A DNA stretch of 64,000 nucleotides from Aestuariibacter sp. A3R04 (GCF_018860805.1 NZ_JAHKQR010000003.1:186001-250000); one strand, 5' to 3'. Counted from the first letter of the stretch, positions 1 through 8,606 are shown. Notes: generated from the letters alone by a model not told the origin. Made by a program: numbers and translations.

Positions 1-1
1 C

Positions 2-1342
2 TTCCGCGGCAAACCCTACCCTGTTTATCTGGGTAAAAACAAAATTGCCCACGATGTAAAATCTGGCGATGAGTTCACATTTCATGCTGCCATGGCTAAT
101 GGCTGGCCGGAAGAAAGAACTGAAAATGGCGTGTATATCGGTTACGTCGGTAACGGACAGTGGAATGCTGAACTGGTGAGAAATGGCAATATCTTCTGGT
201 CTTACTTTTTCACCCTGGAAGGCGTTTCAGCTGCACAAACCGCATTTGAACCTGAGAACAGGAACATCCAGGACATCCTGTTGGAAAACAGAAATGGTCA
301 GTTTGTGGACGTATCATCCGAGTGGCAAATCCCTCGCGGGGGCAATGCGCTTGGCGTGACCACGGGTGATTTCAACAACGATAGCCATCAGGATTTACTT
401 GTCTATCGCTGGGGAAGAGTGGATAAACGCATTGCCGATATCATGCTGCTAAACACAGGGAAAGGGGCGTTTGAAGCAGTTACCATGCACGGTGCCAGCG
501 ACCATGGTGGGCCGGGGTATGGCGATATGGGGCAGGCCTTCGACTTTAATTTGGACGGTCACCTGGACATTTTATCTGGCAGCGAGCATGGTTACTGGTA
601 TTTGTATGAAAATCAGGCGAATACAACAGGTGATTACGTACTTGTTAACGTAGGCTATTCTCCCTTACACGAGGTGGATGCGTTGGGGGCCTATGTTACG
701 CTACTTACCGACAAAGGTGAGCTGCAAAGACGAATAGGTTCTGCCGGCGAAGTGTTTTCTCAGAGCTTTTTGAACACGGCGCACGTTGGGCTGGGCGAAA
801 ACGCAACAGTGAAAAAGCTCACGGTGCGCTGGCGCAATGGCGAAACCCAGGATATTCTCAATCCGCAGATAAATCGCGTGATAAAAGTCGGCAACGCCAC
901 GACCAAAAAGGCTTCACCTCACGCCGTATTCGCTGCGTCATCTGAAAGTCAAAGAGAAGCGGGTACCTCACAGCAACCATTCATTCGTATTGAAGGGAAG
1001 CAAGCCATAGCAGAAAATGGCATCGACCTGTCGAAGCCGCTGACACTTACGGTGCATTACAATACCGGCCCAGCGCATAAAATTGTTGCGGCGGACGAAG
1101 GTGGCATGCAATTCTGGCTGCGACATCGCTCATCTGGTTTAATTCCTGTTGAAGATCGTATCGAAGTGGACGCCTCAGTGTTGTATACCAGCGAGGGGAG
1201 TGCAACGGCAACAATAGATACCACAGGACTCACTCCCACTGCGGAACTGAAAAACGGTGAGTACTACACGCTAAGAGTTGTGTTTACTTCCAGTGACGGC
1301 AACATGTACGAGGACAGTATTAACCGAGTCGTGTTGTATTAA
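2..1342 (+). CDS. VCBS/FG-GAP repeat protein with ASPIC/UnbV domain, 5'-partial
   Basis: The reading frame is open from base 2, so the gene begins upstream of the window. Two aspartate-rich propeller-type repeats are visible: DFNNDSHQDLLVY near nt 370-410 and DFNLDGHLDIL near nt 540-575. They resemble the calcium-binding loops of FG-GAP/VCBS repeats. An ASPIC/UnbV-type segment follows at nt 640-890 (GAYVTLL, RRIGSAGEVFSQ, HVGLGENATVKKLTVRW). The remaining C-terminal part is beta-rich and has no recognised motif. Proteins of this CRTAC1-like group are normally secreted or surface-located beta-propellers; the signal peptide would lie outside the window. No catalytic residues can be named. The family call is solid, the function unknown. 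Confidence 0.75.
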   Translation, partial: FRGKPYPVYLGKNKIAHDVKSGDEFTFHAAMANGWPEERTENGVYIGYVGNGQWNAELVRNGNIFWSYFFTLEGVSAAQTAFEPENRNIQDILLENRNGQFVDVSSEWQIPRGGNALGVTTGDFNNDSHQDLLVYRWGRVDKRIADIMLLNTGKGAFEAVTMHGASDHGGPGYGDMGQAFDFNLDGHLDILSGSEHGYWYLYENQANTTGDYVLVNVGYSPLHEVDALGAYVTLLTDKGELQRRIGSAGEVFSQSFLNTAHVGLGENATVKKLTVRWRNGETQDILNPQINRVIKVGNATTKKASPHAVFAASSESQREAGTSQQPFIRIEGKQAIAENGIDLSKPLTLTVHYNTGPAHKIVAADEGGMQFWLRHRSSGLIPVEDRIEVDASVLYTSEGSATATIDTTGLTPTAELKNGEYYTLRVVFTSSDGNMYEDSINRVVLY

Positions 1343-1349
1343 ACCCAAT

Positions 1350-2003
1350 CTATTTGTCAGGCCTGTACGCTTCGGTAAAGTTATCAACAACCATTGCGAT
1401 CCAGGCCTGACGTTGTCCTTTTGATATCGTCTTCGTTGAATGTGTTAGCGTTAATAATTGCGGTTCACTACGCACTGAAGCAACAAAGAATCGTGCAGCC
1501 TCTTCCGGCGAATTCCCTCTTAGATTTATGTCGTTGTTGGCTTGTGCTAGTTTGAGTAATTGTGTTGCCAGCGCTATACAAGCGCGGGGGCCGGCGTTAT
1601 AGAAAATTTCTCCAAGCTGTGGAAAGCGTAAGGCTTCTGCTATGACAATACGTGATAGCGCTACGCCTGACTTTGACAGCACAATATCAAGATAGGCCGT
1701 CGCAATTTCGCTGAGCATTTGCTTCACTTTACCCGGCATAAACTGAATACTTTTTAAAGAGTTTGAGCTGGATGCGCATTCAGACTGCACGACCGCACTA
1801 AACAGGGCTTCTTTATTGGCAAAATGGGCGTATACCGTCGACTTAGAAACGCCAGCTTCTTGCTGGATCATATCTGTTGTGGCAGCTGAAAAACCGTAAG
1901 CCAGGAAGATTTTCTTCGCAGCGTTCAGCACGATTTGCGCCTTTGGAGAGAGTTGTGGGGGTGGAAAAAGGTCATCTTGCGATGCTGAAACTATTTTAGT
2001 CAT
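1350..2003 (-). CDS. TetR/AcrR family transcriptional regulator
   Basis: A 217-residue repressor with an N-terminal helix-turn-helix (AAKKIFLAYGFSAATTDMIQ, then GVSKSTVYAHFANKEALFSAV) typical of TetR/AcrR proteins and a C-terminal ligand-binding domain. I chose the ATG at 2003 because GAGGTGACA lies immediately upstream of it. A longer frame to 2081 runs back through the operator region and has no ribosome-binding site. It is divergent from the MFS/HlyD efflux genes, with two copies of a palindromic operator between them, so it most likely represses the pump and itself. The inducing ligand is unknown. Confidence 0.9.
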   Translation of the reverse strand: MTKIVSASQDDLFPPPQLSPKAQIVLNAAKKIFLAYGFSAATTDMIQQEAGVSKSTVYAHFANKEALFSAVVQSECASSSNSLKSIQFMPGKVKQMLSEIATAYLDIVLSKSGVALSRIVIAEALRFPQLGEIFYNAGPRACIALATQLLKLAQANNDINLRGNSPEEAARFFVASVRSEPQLLTLTHSTKTISKGQRQAWIAMVVDNFTEAYRPDK

Positions 2004-2057
2004 TGTCACCTCTTCATTAGTCACTGTATTGACACTCGGTGTTTTGAATATTATAGT

Positions 2058-2082
2058 ACTGTACCGTTTAGTTCGATTCAAT
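2058..2082. promoter_or_regulatory. TetR operator, degenerate copy (O1)
   Basis: ACTGTACCG-N7-CGATTCAAT. The left arm is identical to the perfect operator at 2131-2155 and the right arm is diverged. It sits just upstream of the tetR start codon, consistent with autoregulation. Seen directly; the binding protein is inferred. Confidence 0.6.
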
Positions 2083-2130
2083 GGTAATTTCCCTTAAATA
2101 TCTCGCAGAGGTATTTTTTTATACTCCATT

Positions 2131-2155
2131 ACTGTACCGCTCAGTTCGGTACAGT
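2131..2155. promoter_or_regulatory. TetR operator, perfect 9-7-9 inverted repeat (O2)
   Basis: ACTGTACCG, a 7-base spacer CTCAGTT, then CGGTACAGT: a perfect inverted repeat in the divergent tetR/efflux promoter region. Size and symmetry suit a TetR dimer or pair of dimers. It lies about 100 bases before the MFS start codon. Confidence 0.75.
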
Positions 2156-2252
2156 CTGTTGGTGGATACGAGTAAGAATAGAAAAATGGCAGTGGAGACT
2201 ATATCGGTGTTAACAATTCACGCAGTTCATGCATTTTGTATGGGAGCGGGCT

Positions 2253-3749
2253 ATGAGTGATGATAATCAAGGACGGCCAGGTTTGCCTTCTCCCCGAATT
2301 CTGGCAGGGTTAGCAGGCATCTTTATTAGTGCAATGATGGCTGGCCTGAATAGTCGTCTCGGCGCCTTGGGCTTGGTCGATGTGCAAGGAGCTTTGGGCT
2401 TTTCAGGTGATGCGGCCAGTTGGGCAACCACGAGCTATTTGTCAGGCGAAATGTTGATTACACCTTTCGCCTCGTGGTTTGCAATTACGTTTTCAATCAG
2501 GCTATTTCACCGTTATCTCGTCGGCATTATATCACTCATTGCATTGTGTTTGCCGTTTATTCACAACATAAACCTGTTTGTTGGATTGCGCTTTATTCAG
2601 GGTGTCGCTAGCGGGGCATTAGTTCCGTTGCTGATGATGATGGCGTTAAAGGCACTCCCAGTGAATATAAGGCTTCACGGTCTGGCTCTTTATGCCATGA
2701 CGGCTACTTTTTCACCCAATATAGCGGTGTGGTTAAGCGGCCAGATATCTGATGGTGTGCACGCGTGGCAATGGACATATTGGCATACGATACCGCTTTG
2801 CTTTCTTGCGTTTGCACTGGTTAGTTGGGGGGCTCCGAAAGAGTCAGTGAAGGTTGGCCGTTTTGCGCAAGCTAATTGGTTAGGAATGGGAGCCGGTATG
2901 TTGTCGCTGGGTCTACTAACAGTGGCTTTGAGTCAGGGTGAGCGCCTCGACTGGTTTAATTCATCTTTAATTTCCCTTTGTGTGATTAATGGTGTTGTGT
3001 TCCTGGCGATGTTTTTGTGGCTTGAATGGCATCATCCTTCACCTTTTATTGATTTGCGCTTACTTAGTCGCCGTAACCTTGGGTTGGGTTCGATAGTATT
3101 TGTGTTGTTGCTTGTCGTACTTATGACGGCGACAACCTTACCCATGAACTTTCTTTCTGCAGTTCAGGACTACCGCGTCTATCAGGCAGCACCACTAGCA
3201 TTGATTATCGGGGTTCCACAACTTGTGCTGGGGTCGCTAGTTGCACTTGCATTGTATAAGAAGTGGATCGACGCGCGAAAAGTATTTGCAGTTGGGCTGC
3301 TTCTTATTGCCGCAGCGTGTTTTGTTGCGGCAAATGTCGATACTGCCTGGCATCGTGATCAGTTCTATTTCGCGCAGATCCTTCAAATGGCCGGCCAGCC
3401 TATGGCAGTAGTGTCGATGTTGTTTCTCATGACAAGCGTGGTACAGCCCCATGAAGGTCCTTATTTCTCGGGGATCATAAACACCCTGAGGGTAATTGGT
3501 ACCTTGGTCGGAAGCACAATTGTCGCGCGCCTTATGACCGTACGTGGTCAATTTCACGGTGAAGCTCTGCGCGGGCATGCGGCAATGGTTCCGGTTCAGT
3601 CTACTGAAAATTTATCCGAACTGATTGCTACGGAATCCATCGCCTTGAGTGTTGCGGATATTTACGTTCTGGCTGGCATTTGCGCATTGCTAATGACTGT
3701 CGTTGTATTACGCATGGCCTACATTCCTGCACCATCAACAACAAATTAA
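2253..3749 (+). CDS. MFS efflux transporter, DHA2 (EmrB/QacA-like)
   Basis: A 498-residue, highly hydrophobic protein with enough segments for about 14 transmembrane helices, the length expected for DHA2 proton-drug antiporters. DAASWATTSYLSGEMLITPF in the first helices and RFIQGVASGALVPLLMMMAL match the EmrB/QacA pattern. I chose the ATG at 2253 over that at 2229 because GGGAGCGGG is well spaced before it. It is followed after 30 bases by a HlyD/EmrA-like adaptor, so the two should form an inner-membrane plus periplasmic pump needing a TolC-type outer-membrane channel, none of which is in the window. Divergent TetR and operators imply induction by the exported compound. Confidence 0.88.
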   Translation: MSDDNQGRPGLPSPRILAGLAGIFISAMMAGLNSRLGALGLVDVQGALGFSGDAASWATTSYLSGEMLITPFASWFAITFSIRLFHRYLVGIISLIALCLPFIHNINLFVGLRFIQGVASGALVPLLMMMALKALPVNIRLHGLALYAMTATFSPNIAVWLSGQISDGVHAWQWTYWHTIPLCFLAFALVSWGAPKESVKVGRFAQANWLGMGAGMLSLGLLTVALSQGERLDWFNSSLISLCVINGVVFLAMFLWLEWHHPSPFIDLRLLSRRNLGLGSIVFVLLLVVLMTATTLPMNFLSAVQDYRVYQAAPLALIIGVPQLVLGSLVALALYKKWIDARKVFAVGLLLIAAACFVAANVDTAWHRDQFYFAQILQMAGQPMAVVSMLFLMTSVVQPHEGPYFSGIINTLRVIGTLVGSTIVARLMTVRGQFHGEALRGHAAMVPVQSTENLSELIATESIALSVADIYVLAGICALLMTVVVLRMAYIPAPSTTN

Positions 3750-3779
3750 TTATTTCAACATCTTAAAAAAGGAGTCGTT

Positions 3780-4859
3780 ATGGCTTTATCAAAATCTCTA
3801 AAACTATGCTGTGCGGCAGTCTGTCTGGTTATGATGGCTGGTAGTGTAGTGTATTTAAATCAACCCGAATCAGCCTGGCGGGAACAGAGTACTCCAGATG
3901 CATATGTGGATGCCGACCTTAGCTTCCTGGGGACAAAAGTATTTGGCACCATTAGCAAAGTGTTAGTGGAAGAAAATCAGCAGGTAAACAAAGGGGATTT
4001 GTTGTTCGAAATTGATGACACTGACTTTCGTGTGGCGTTAGCGCAGAGTGAGGCAAACCTCCATGAAGCTAAGGCAGAGTTGGCCCGTGCCAGTGCCGTG
4101 CTGTCTCAACAGCAAGCGACTATTGAGCAGAGTATTGCGCAGGTTGATGCAGATCAGGCAACCCTGGCCCTTGCAGCGCTGGATAAAATTCGTTTTGACA
4201 ACTTATTAAAAGATGGTGCAGGCAGTGTTCAGGCTCAGCAAACGGCCCAAGCGAACGAACAAGTGGCGCGTTCAAAGCTAGCGCAAAGCCGGGCGCAACT
4301 GCACTTTAATCAAGCGCAAACCACCGTGCTACAGGCAGAACTCCAGCGTGCAGAAGCTGCACTGGAGGTGGCTCTTGCGGAAAATGAAAGTGCTAAATTA
4401 AACCTGTCATATACCAAAATAACTTCGCCTATAGACGGCGTGGTCGGTCAGAAAAAAGTGGAAGTCGGTCAGTACGTAAATATTGGTACTGTTTTGGCCT
4501 CATTAGTGCCCAGTGAGCAGTTGTTTATCACTGCCAACTATCGCGAAACACAGCTAGAGAATATTAAACCGGGTCAATTGGTCGATATCGAAGTGGACGC
4601 GTTTCCCGGAAAAGTGCTCAAAGGTACCGTAGCTAGTGTAGGGCCCGCTAGCCAGGTGAGTTATTCCGCTATTGCTCCGGTAAATGCTACCGGTAATTTC
4701 ACCAAAGTGGTTCAGCGTATCCCTGTGAGAATTGCACTGCAGACTCAAGGTGATATTGCTAAGCAATTGCGTGTGGGAATGTCTGTGGTTCCCCATATTA
4801 CCACTGCTGAGACGTCGTCTGACAAGGGTGAGTTAATGACGCTGCAAGGTCGAATGTAA
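3780..4859 (+). CDS. HlyD/EmrA-family membrane fusion protein
   Basis: A 359-residue periplasmic adaptor. One N-terminal membrane anchor (LCCAAVCLVMMAGSVVYL) is followed by a lipoyl-like half (VFGTISKVLVEENQQVNKGDLLFEID), a long Ala/Gln-rich coiled coil at about residues 85-205, the second lipoyl half (ITSPIDGVVGQKKVEVGQYV) and a beta-barrel domain. This is the standard EmrA layout. AAAAAAGGAGTCGTT precedes the ATG. It forms an operon with the upstream MFS gene and probably links it to an outer-membrane channel. Confidence 0.9.
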   Translation: MALSKSLKLCCAAVCLVMMAGSVVYLNQPESAWREQSTPDAYVDADLSFLGTKVFGTISKVLVEENQQVNKGDLLFEIDDTDFRVALAQSEANLHEAKAELARASAVLSQQQATIEQSIAQVDADQATLALAALDKIRFDNLLKDGAGSVQAQQTAQANEQVARSKLAQSRAQLHFNQAQTTVLQAELQRAEAALEVALAENESAKLNLSYTKITSPIDGVVGQKKVEVGQYVNIGTVLASLVPSEQLFITANYRETQLENIKPGQLVDIEVDAFPGKVLKGTVASVGPASQVSYSAIAPVNATGNFTKVVQRIPVRIALQTQGDIAKQLRVGMSVVPHITTAETSSDKGELMTLQGRM

Positions 4860-4878
4860 TTTCCCGGGAGATGTAAAG

Positions 4879-5382
4879 ATGTATCAGGTAAAAAAGGTTG
4901 GTGTTAAGTTGGCACTTATGTGGATTTTGTGTATGTCGGGTGTGGCCTACGCTGAATCGGGTCGGCTTTCCGTAGGGTTAGGTGCCGGAGGTGTGCTCGA
5001 TAGCAATCAGGTAACTATTCTGAAAGTCGGGTATGAAATGAAACCACAAACGCGTATTTATAACGTTCGCCCACTGGCTCAGGCTATTGTGACAGACACC
5101 GGGGCGTAACACGTTTCTGTGGGGATCTCGCGAGATTTCTTTGTTACTAATAAGTGGAGTTGGGCCATATCAACATCGGCAGGGTACTATCACGAAGATA
5201 CTAGCAAGCTAACCGAGCGTTTGGGGAATGATGTTGAATTTTACTCGAACATATCTACGTCGTACCGAGTAAATTCAAATATGAGTATAAAAGTAGAACT
5301 GGGTCATATTTCCAATGCTGGGCTAGGTAGCAAAAACCCAGGGGCAGAATCACTTATCGTCTCGGCCACCTATCAGTTATGA
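4879..5382 (+). pseudogene. PagL-like lipid A 3-O-deacylase, interrupted by an in-frame TAA
   Basis: A signal peptide (MWILCMSGVAYA) and N-terminal barrel segment read to a TAA at 5107-5109. The same frame then continues without any shift from HVSVGISRDFF to SATYQL at 5382, so both halves belong to one gene of about 167 codons. The distal half carries GHISNAGLGSKNPGAES. Its His, Ser two residues on and Glu fourteen residues after the His match the spacing of the catalytic triad of PagL (His126, Ser128, Glu140). The stop therefore removes all catalytic residues. A single change such as CAA to TAA would explain it. It is the third gene of the efflux operon, 19 bases after the HlyD gene. Readthrough or sequencing error cannot be excluded. 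Confidence 0.7.
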
Positions 5383-5426
5383 GTTCTGGCAATAAGCCAG
5401 GTTTAATTCAATGCCCCTCTTGATGA

Positions 5427-5855
5427 TTAGCAAGGGGGACGTCGATCATTCAAGTTGTCCGTAAAGCGCAATACCAACTTTTTAAACAGGGCTTTTTCTT
5501 CCTCGTTAACGCCCTCAAGCATAGCGTCAAATACCCGCTTTTCAATATCAGTAAAAACTGCCAAGGCCTTGTTTCCGGCTGCGGTAAGCGAAATTAATTG
5601 ACTGCGTTTATCTTGTTTACATTGTTTTTTTTCGATGAGATGAGCTTCTGCAAGGTATTTGATTAGCCGGTTAATTTGCGCTTTGTCACGTCCTAAATAA
5701 TCTGCCAATTTCTGTCCGGTACAGGAATCGGTCATGTGGATAACTTTCAGGGTTTTAAAATGCATGGGGGCGAGATCGAGTGAAGTGCGTTTGAGCTCAA
5801 AAGATATTGTATGTCGAATAGTATTGAATAAAGTGAATAGTGCGTCATGGATCAT
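5427..5855 (-). CDS. MarR family transcriptional regulator
   Basis: A 142-residue winged-helix protein. The recognition region (CTGQKLADYLGRDKAQINRL) and the wing (KQDKRSQLISLTAAGNKAL, the DxRxxxxxLT signature) are clear. It is divergent from the small membrane protein at 5935, with two palindromes between the start codons, so it probably represses that gene and itself. The effector is unknown. Confidence 0.9.
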   Translation of the reverse strand: MIHDALFTLFNTIRHTISFELKRTSLDLAPMHFKTLKVIHMTDSCTGQKLADYLGRDKAQINRLIKYLAEAHLIEKKQCKQDKRSQLISLTAAGNKALAVFTDIEKRVFDAMLEGVNEEEKALFKKLVLRFTDNLNDRRPPC

Positions 5856-5878
5856 GGGATAGCCTGGTAATCATTTGG

Positions 5879-5891
5879 TTGACGTTGTCAA
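5879..5891. promoter_or_regulatory. Putative MarR operator 1
   Basis: TTGAC-GTT-GTCAA, a perfect 5-3-5 inverted repeat 23 bases upstream of the marR start codon. It shares the TTGA...TCAA arms with the palindrome at 5906-5920. Confidence 0.55.
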
Positions 5892-5905
5892 TTAAATTTC
5901 ATATT

Positions 5906-5920
5906 GTTGATAATGTCAAC
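5906..5920. promoter_or_regulatory. Putative MarR operator 2
   Basis: GTTGA-TAATG-TCAAC, a perfect inverted repeat ending 14 bases before the ATG of the DUF2798-type gene. Together with the site at 5879 it suggests joint control of both divergent genes. Confidence 0.6.
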
Positions 5921-5934
5921 TTTGTGAGGTTACA

Positions 5935-6390
5935 ATGAATCAGTTTAAAAAAATATTGCTTTTGTTACCAGTTGCGCTATCTATGGTCGCATTGTTTACC
6001 GGCATAATGACGGCAATCAGTATTCAGCCCGAGCAGGCGTTTTTAGCAACCTGGAGGCGAGCGTTTGTATTTGCTTTTTTAGTCATGTTACCCATGGGAG
6101 GTCTGCTGTTTTATTTGGTCGATAAAGCAGTAAAACGCATATTTAATGAGTACAGTGTTACTCAACGCAATGTGATCCACGGGTTAACCATGGCATTTTT
6201 GATGGAATCAGTATTAGCATTGGTTACCACCTATAACAGCCAGGGGTTTTCCTCGCTAGATTCATTTTTTAATGATGCAGCGTTAAGTTTACTTGCTGCG
6301 TTGCCCATAGGTGTTGCGATGGCCTGTACCATGAGTCTGTTTGTTAAGCCAAGATTGGAACGCCACTTTGCTTCTGAGTCTGCAGCATGA
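5935..6390 (+). CDS. DUF2798-type small membrane protein
   Basis: A 151-residue protein with four predicted membrane segments in two similar halves: about residues 8-30 and 40-62, then 82-102 and 115-136. Each half has the small-residue and Trp/Phe pattern of DUF2798 proteins (ATWRRAFVFAFLVMLPMGG in the first). The role of the family is unknown; such genes often sit beside MarR or TetR regulators. GAGG lies just upstream of the ATG, and two MarR-type palindromes are in the promoter. Confidence 0.7.
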   Translation: MNQFKKILLLLPVALSMVALFTGIMTAISIQPEQAFLATWRRAFVFAFLVMLPMGGLLFYLVDKAVKRIFNEYSVTQRNVIHGLTMAFLMESVLALVTTYNSQGFSSLDSFFNDAALSLLAALPIGVAMACTMSLFVKPRLERHFASESAA

Positions 6391-6959
6391 TTTTTGTTTG
6401 TGTCAGCCTCCGCTAAATCAGCAAATTAACTGGCATAGGCTTGTGAAATGGCAAAGCTATAGTCTGTGACCATAGTGTGGTTTTTAGTCCGCAGCTAAAG
6501 GCAGGTAAAAATTCCTTCATGACCACGTTTTTTCCTTTTCATGTGCCAATCCAAGGGACATGGTCGTCACCTTCGTTGGCCCAGACGAAATCGTCGGCCA
6601 TCAGGGCATTGAGTGTATCCATGTCACCTGATATAAAAAGCACAGGGCTGGTTGAAGTACTTAAACACTTCCCTTTGCAGTTGATTGATGCTTCACTTGT
6701 TACGCCAAAGCAACAATATCGCGCGCCATCGTTACAAAAATTCATCGATTACTTGTTGCAGAACCTGGGAAGTGGTTAAGGAGCATCTTCCTCGGAAAAT
6801 CCTATTTATGAGAAATAATAACAAATATATTGTTTCGAGCATGGCGTACCCTATGATGGTTTAACATTACGCTAGGTAATAGAAATCAGTTCGCGAGGCG
6901 AAGAGAGCGCTAAGCGTCAGGAAAACACGGCACATCAGAAAAAAAAGGAAATCGCGACG
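6391..6959. other. 569-base region without an intact gene
   Basis: Its middle holds a decayed SnoaL-like fragment on the minus strand (separate entry). An open frame on the plus strand across the same bases (6477-6779) is read as an antisense shadow of that fragment. The last 180 bases (6780-6959) are an A-rich leader of the amidohydrolase gene, with AAAAAAAAGG about 15 bases before its GTG. No known riboswitch or small RNA was recognised. Confidence 0.5.
6480..6745 (-). pseudogene. Remnant of a SnoaL-like (NTF2-fold) protein
   Basis: On the minus strand the residues GDMDTLNALMADDFVWANEG and then PWIGT are followed by an in-frame TGA at 6540-6542, and after it KGKNVVMKEFLPAF continues in the same frame. 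This is the usual SnoaL/NTF2 order: GDMDxLxxLMADDFVW, a Glu-Gly loop, WIGTWxGK, FLPAF. The TGA replaces the expected Trp codon (TGG). The part before GDMDTL does not look like a normal N-terminus, and similarity fades after FLPAF. It is a degraded gene without detectable function. Confidence 0.55.
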
Positions 6960-8606
6960 GTGAAAAAAATATACTGGTTAGGCATAGCACTTTTTCTGCA
7001 TAGCTTTTATAGCGCACAAGTGCACGCGCTAAATATAGCGCTCAACAACGTAAATCTTGTGGATGTTGAGCAAATGCAAGTGTATCAGCGAAAAACAATA
7101 CTGTTAAACAATGGGACAATTGAAGCGATCCTGAATTCTAATGACGCTAAAGTTAGTGATAAATACACGTCTATTGACATGAACGGCAAATACGTTATTC
7201 CAGGCCTTATCGATACCCACGTACACCACGGTACAGTACCAGACGACACAGACCGTGATGACATTACCCGCGAACGGCTGCGGTTATTATTGCGTGGTGG
7301 CGTGACTTCTGTGCGAGATATGGGTGGAGATGTCCGTGCGTTGGCATCACTAAAGCGGCGAGCAGAGATCGACGTCATTCAGTCACCTGACATGTATTAT
7401 TCAGTGATCATCGGCGGGGAGGCGTTTTTCTCAGATCCAAGAACCGCAGCCTCAGCGCTGGGGCGAGTGCCGGGCGATACCGATTGGATGAGGGCCGTGG
7501 ACGAATCGTCTGATATGGATAAAATCATGCTCAAGGCTTTGGGGACTGGGGCGACGGGCATTAAAATTTATGCCGACGTTTCAGCTTCCGTGGTTACAAA
7601 ATTGGCTGAGGCAGCAAAGCGCCATGGACTTAAAGTGTGGTCTCACGCATATGTTGGGCCTGTCAGACCAGCAGAACTTGCTGTGGCAGGCGTGGAAACT
7701 GTGTCCCATGCTGCGGATTTTTCCTCTCATGTCGTGGAGGATTTTTACGCCCTTCGCCGCAAAGGGGTAAGTTTAAGCGAAGTACAACAAGCCGCATCAT
7801 TCGAACTCAACCGCTACGACGATTTATTCGCGGCATTGAAAGCAAATGGCACCATTGTAGATGCCACACTTACTGTCTTTGACAAGCATCGCCAAGCCCG
7901 CGGCGAGCGTGGCGAATTGTTGCATAAATGGGGAACTACATTTACCCGTCTTGCACACATAAACGGTATTCCGGTTTCAGTGGGAACAGACAGCACCAGC
8001 GATAGTGTTGGTGTCACTTATCCCCTTGTGTACCACGAAATGAAGTTACTGGTGGAAGAGGCTGGTTTTACACCTATGGATGCACTTCGCGCAGCAACAA
8101 TCACAGGGGCAGAAGTGATTGGCATTGAAGGTACTCATGGGTCGGTAACACCTGGTAAGGTGGCGAATTTAGTTGTTCTTAATTCAGACCCAACTACACA
8201 TATTGGCAATATTAGCGATGTTGCTCATGTCATTAAAAATGGTGAGTTTGTCTATCGCGGCGACGATGAGCGCTTGCCATTTGTCAGTGCGAAAAAAGCC
8301 GGTGGTATGCTGTGGATGTCAGGGCAACTTGGCAATTTGCCGTCAACCATGACATTGGCAGGCGATGATATCAAGACGCAGATGACACAAGCAATGAAAA
8401 ATGTAGGTGCTATTTTGCAGGAGCACGATCTCGACTATTCTGACGTGGTCAAATGTACGTTGATGCTCGCCGATATCAATGACTGGCCTGCGGCGAATGA
8501 AGCCTATCGTCCGTTTTTTAAGTCATTTCCTGTGCGAAGCGCATTTGCCGCAAGTGGTCTTGCGCTGGACGCAAAAGTGGAAGTGGAATGTATCGCAGCA
8601 CTCTAA
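6960..8606 (+). CDS. Exported amidohydrolase fused to a C-terminal RidA domain
   Basis: A 548-residue protein starting at GTG. A signal peptide (to about residue 24) precedes a metal-dependent amidohydrolase domain at about 25-430. The zinc-site residues are visible: HxH in IDTHVHHG, Lys in GIKIYAD, His in KVWSHAY, His in ETVSHAAD and Asp in SVGTDSTSD. This is the imidazolonepropionase-like/Xaa-dipeptidase branch. Residues of about 435-548 form a YjgF/RidA domain with the conserved Arg in FPVRSAFAASG and Glu in VEVECIAAL. The fusion suggests the hydrolase product is, or becomes, an enamine or imine that RidA deaminates. It faces a TRAP transporter operon that may take up its substrate or product. 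The exact substrate cannot be told. Confidence 0.85.
   Translation: MKKIYWLGIALFLHSFYSAQVHALNIALNNVNLVDVEQMQVYQRKTILLNNGTIEAILNSNDAKVSDKYTSIDMNGKYVIPGLIDTHVHHGTVPDDTDRDDITRERLRLLLRGGVTSVRDMGGDVRALASLKRRAEIDVIQSPDMYYSVIIGGEAFFSDPRTAASALGRVPGDTDWMRAVDESSDMDKIMLKALGTGATGIKIYADVSASVVTKLAEAAKRHGLKVWSHAYVGPVRPAELAVAGVETVSHAADFSSHVVEDFYALRRKGVSLSEVQQAASFELNRYDDLFAALKANGTIVDATLTVFDKHRQARGERGELLHKWGTTFTRLAHINGIPVSVGTDSTSDSVGVTYPLVYHEMKLLVEEAGFTPMDALRAATITGAEVIGIEGTHGSVTPGKVANLVVLNSDPTTHIGNISDVAHVIKNGEFVYRGDDERLPFVSAKKAGGMLWMSGQLGNLPSTMTLAGDDIKTQMTQAMKNVGAILQEHDLDYSDVVKCTLMLADINDWPAANEAYRPFFKSFPVRSAFAASGLALDAKVEVECIAAL

Noticed and set aside
6477..6779. 100-codon open frame on the plus strand
   Set aside because: It is antisense to a fragment with clear SnoaL motifs, and its translation has no recognisable feature.
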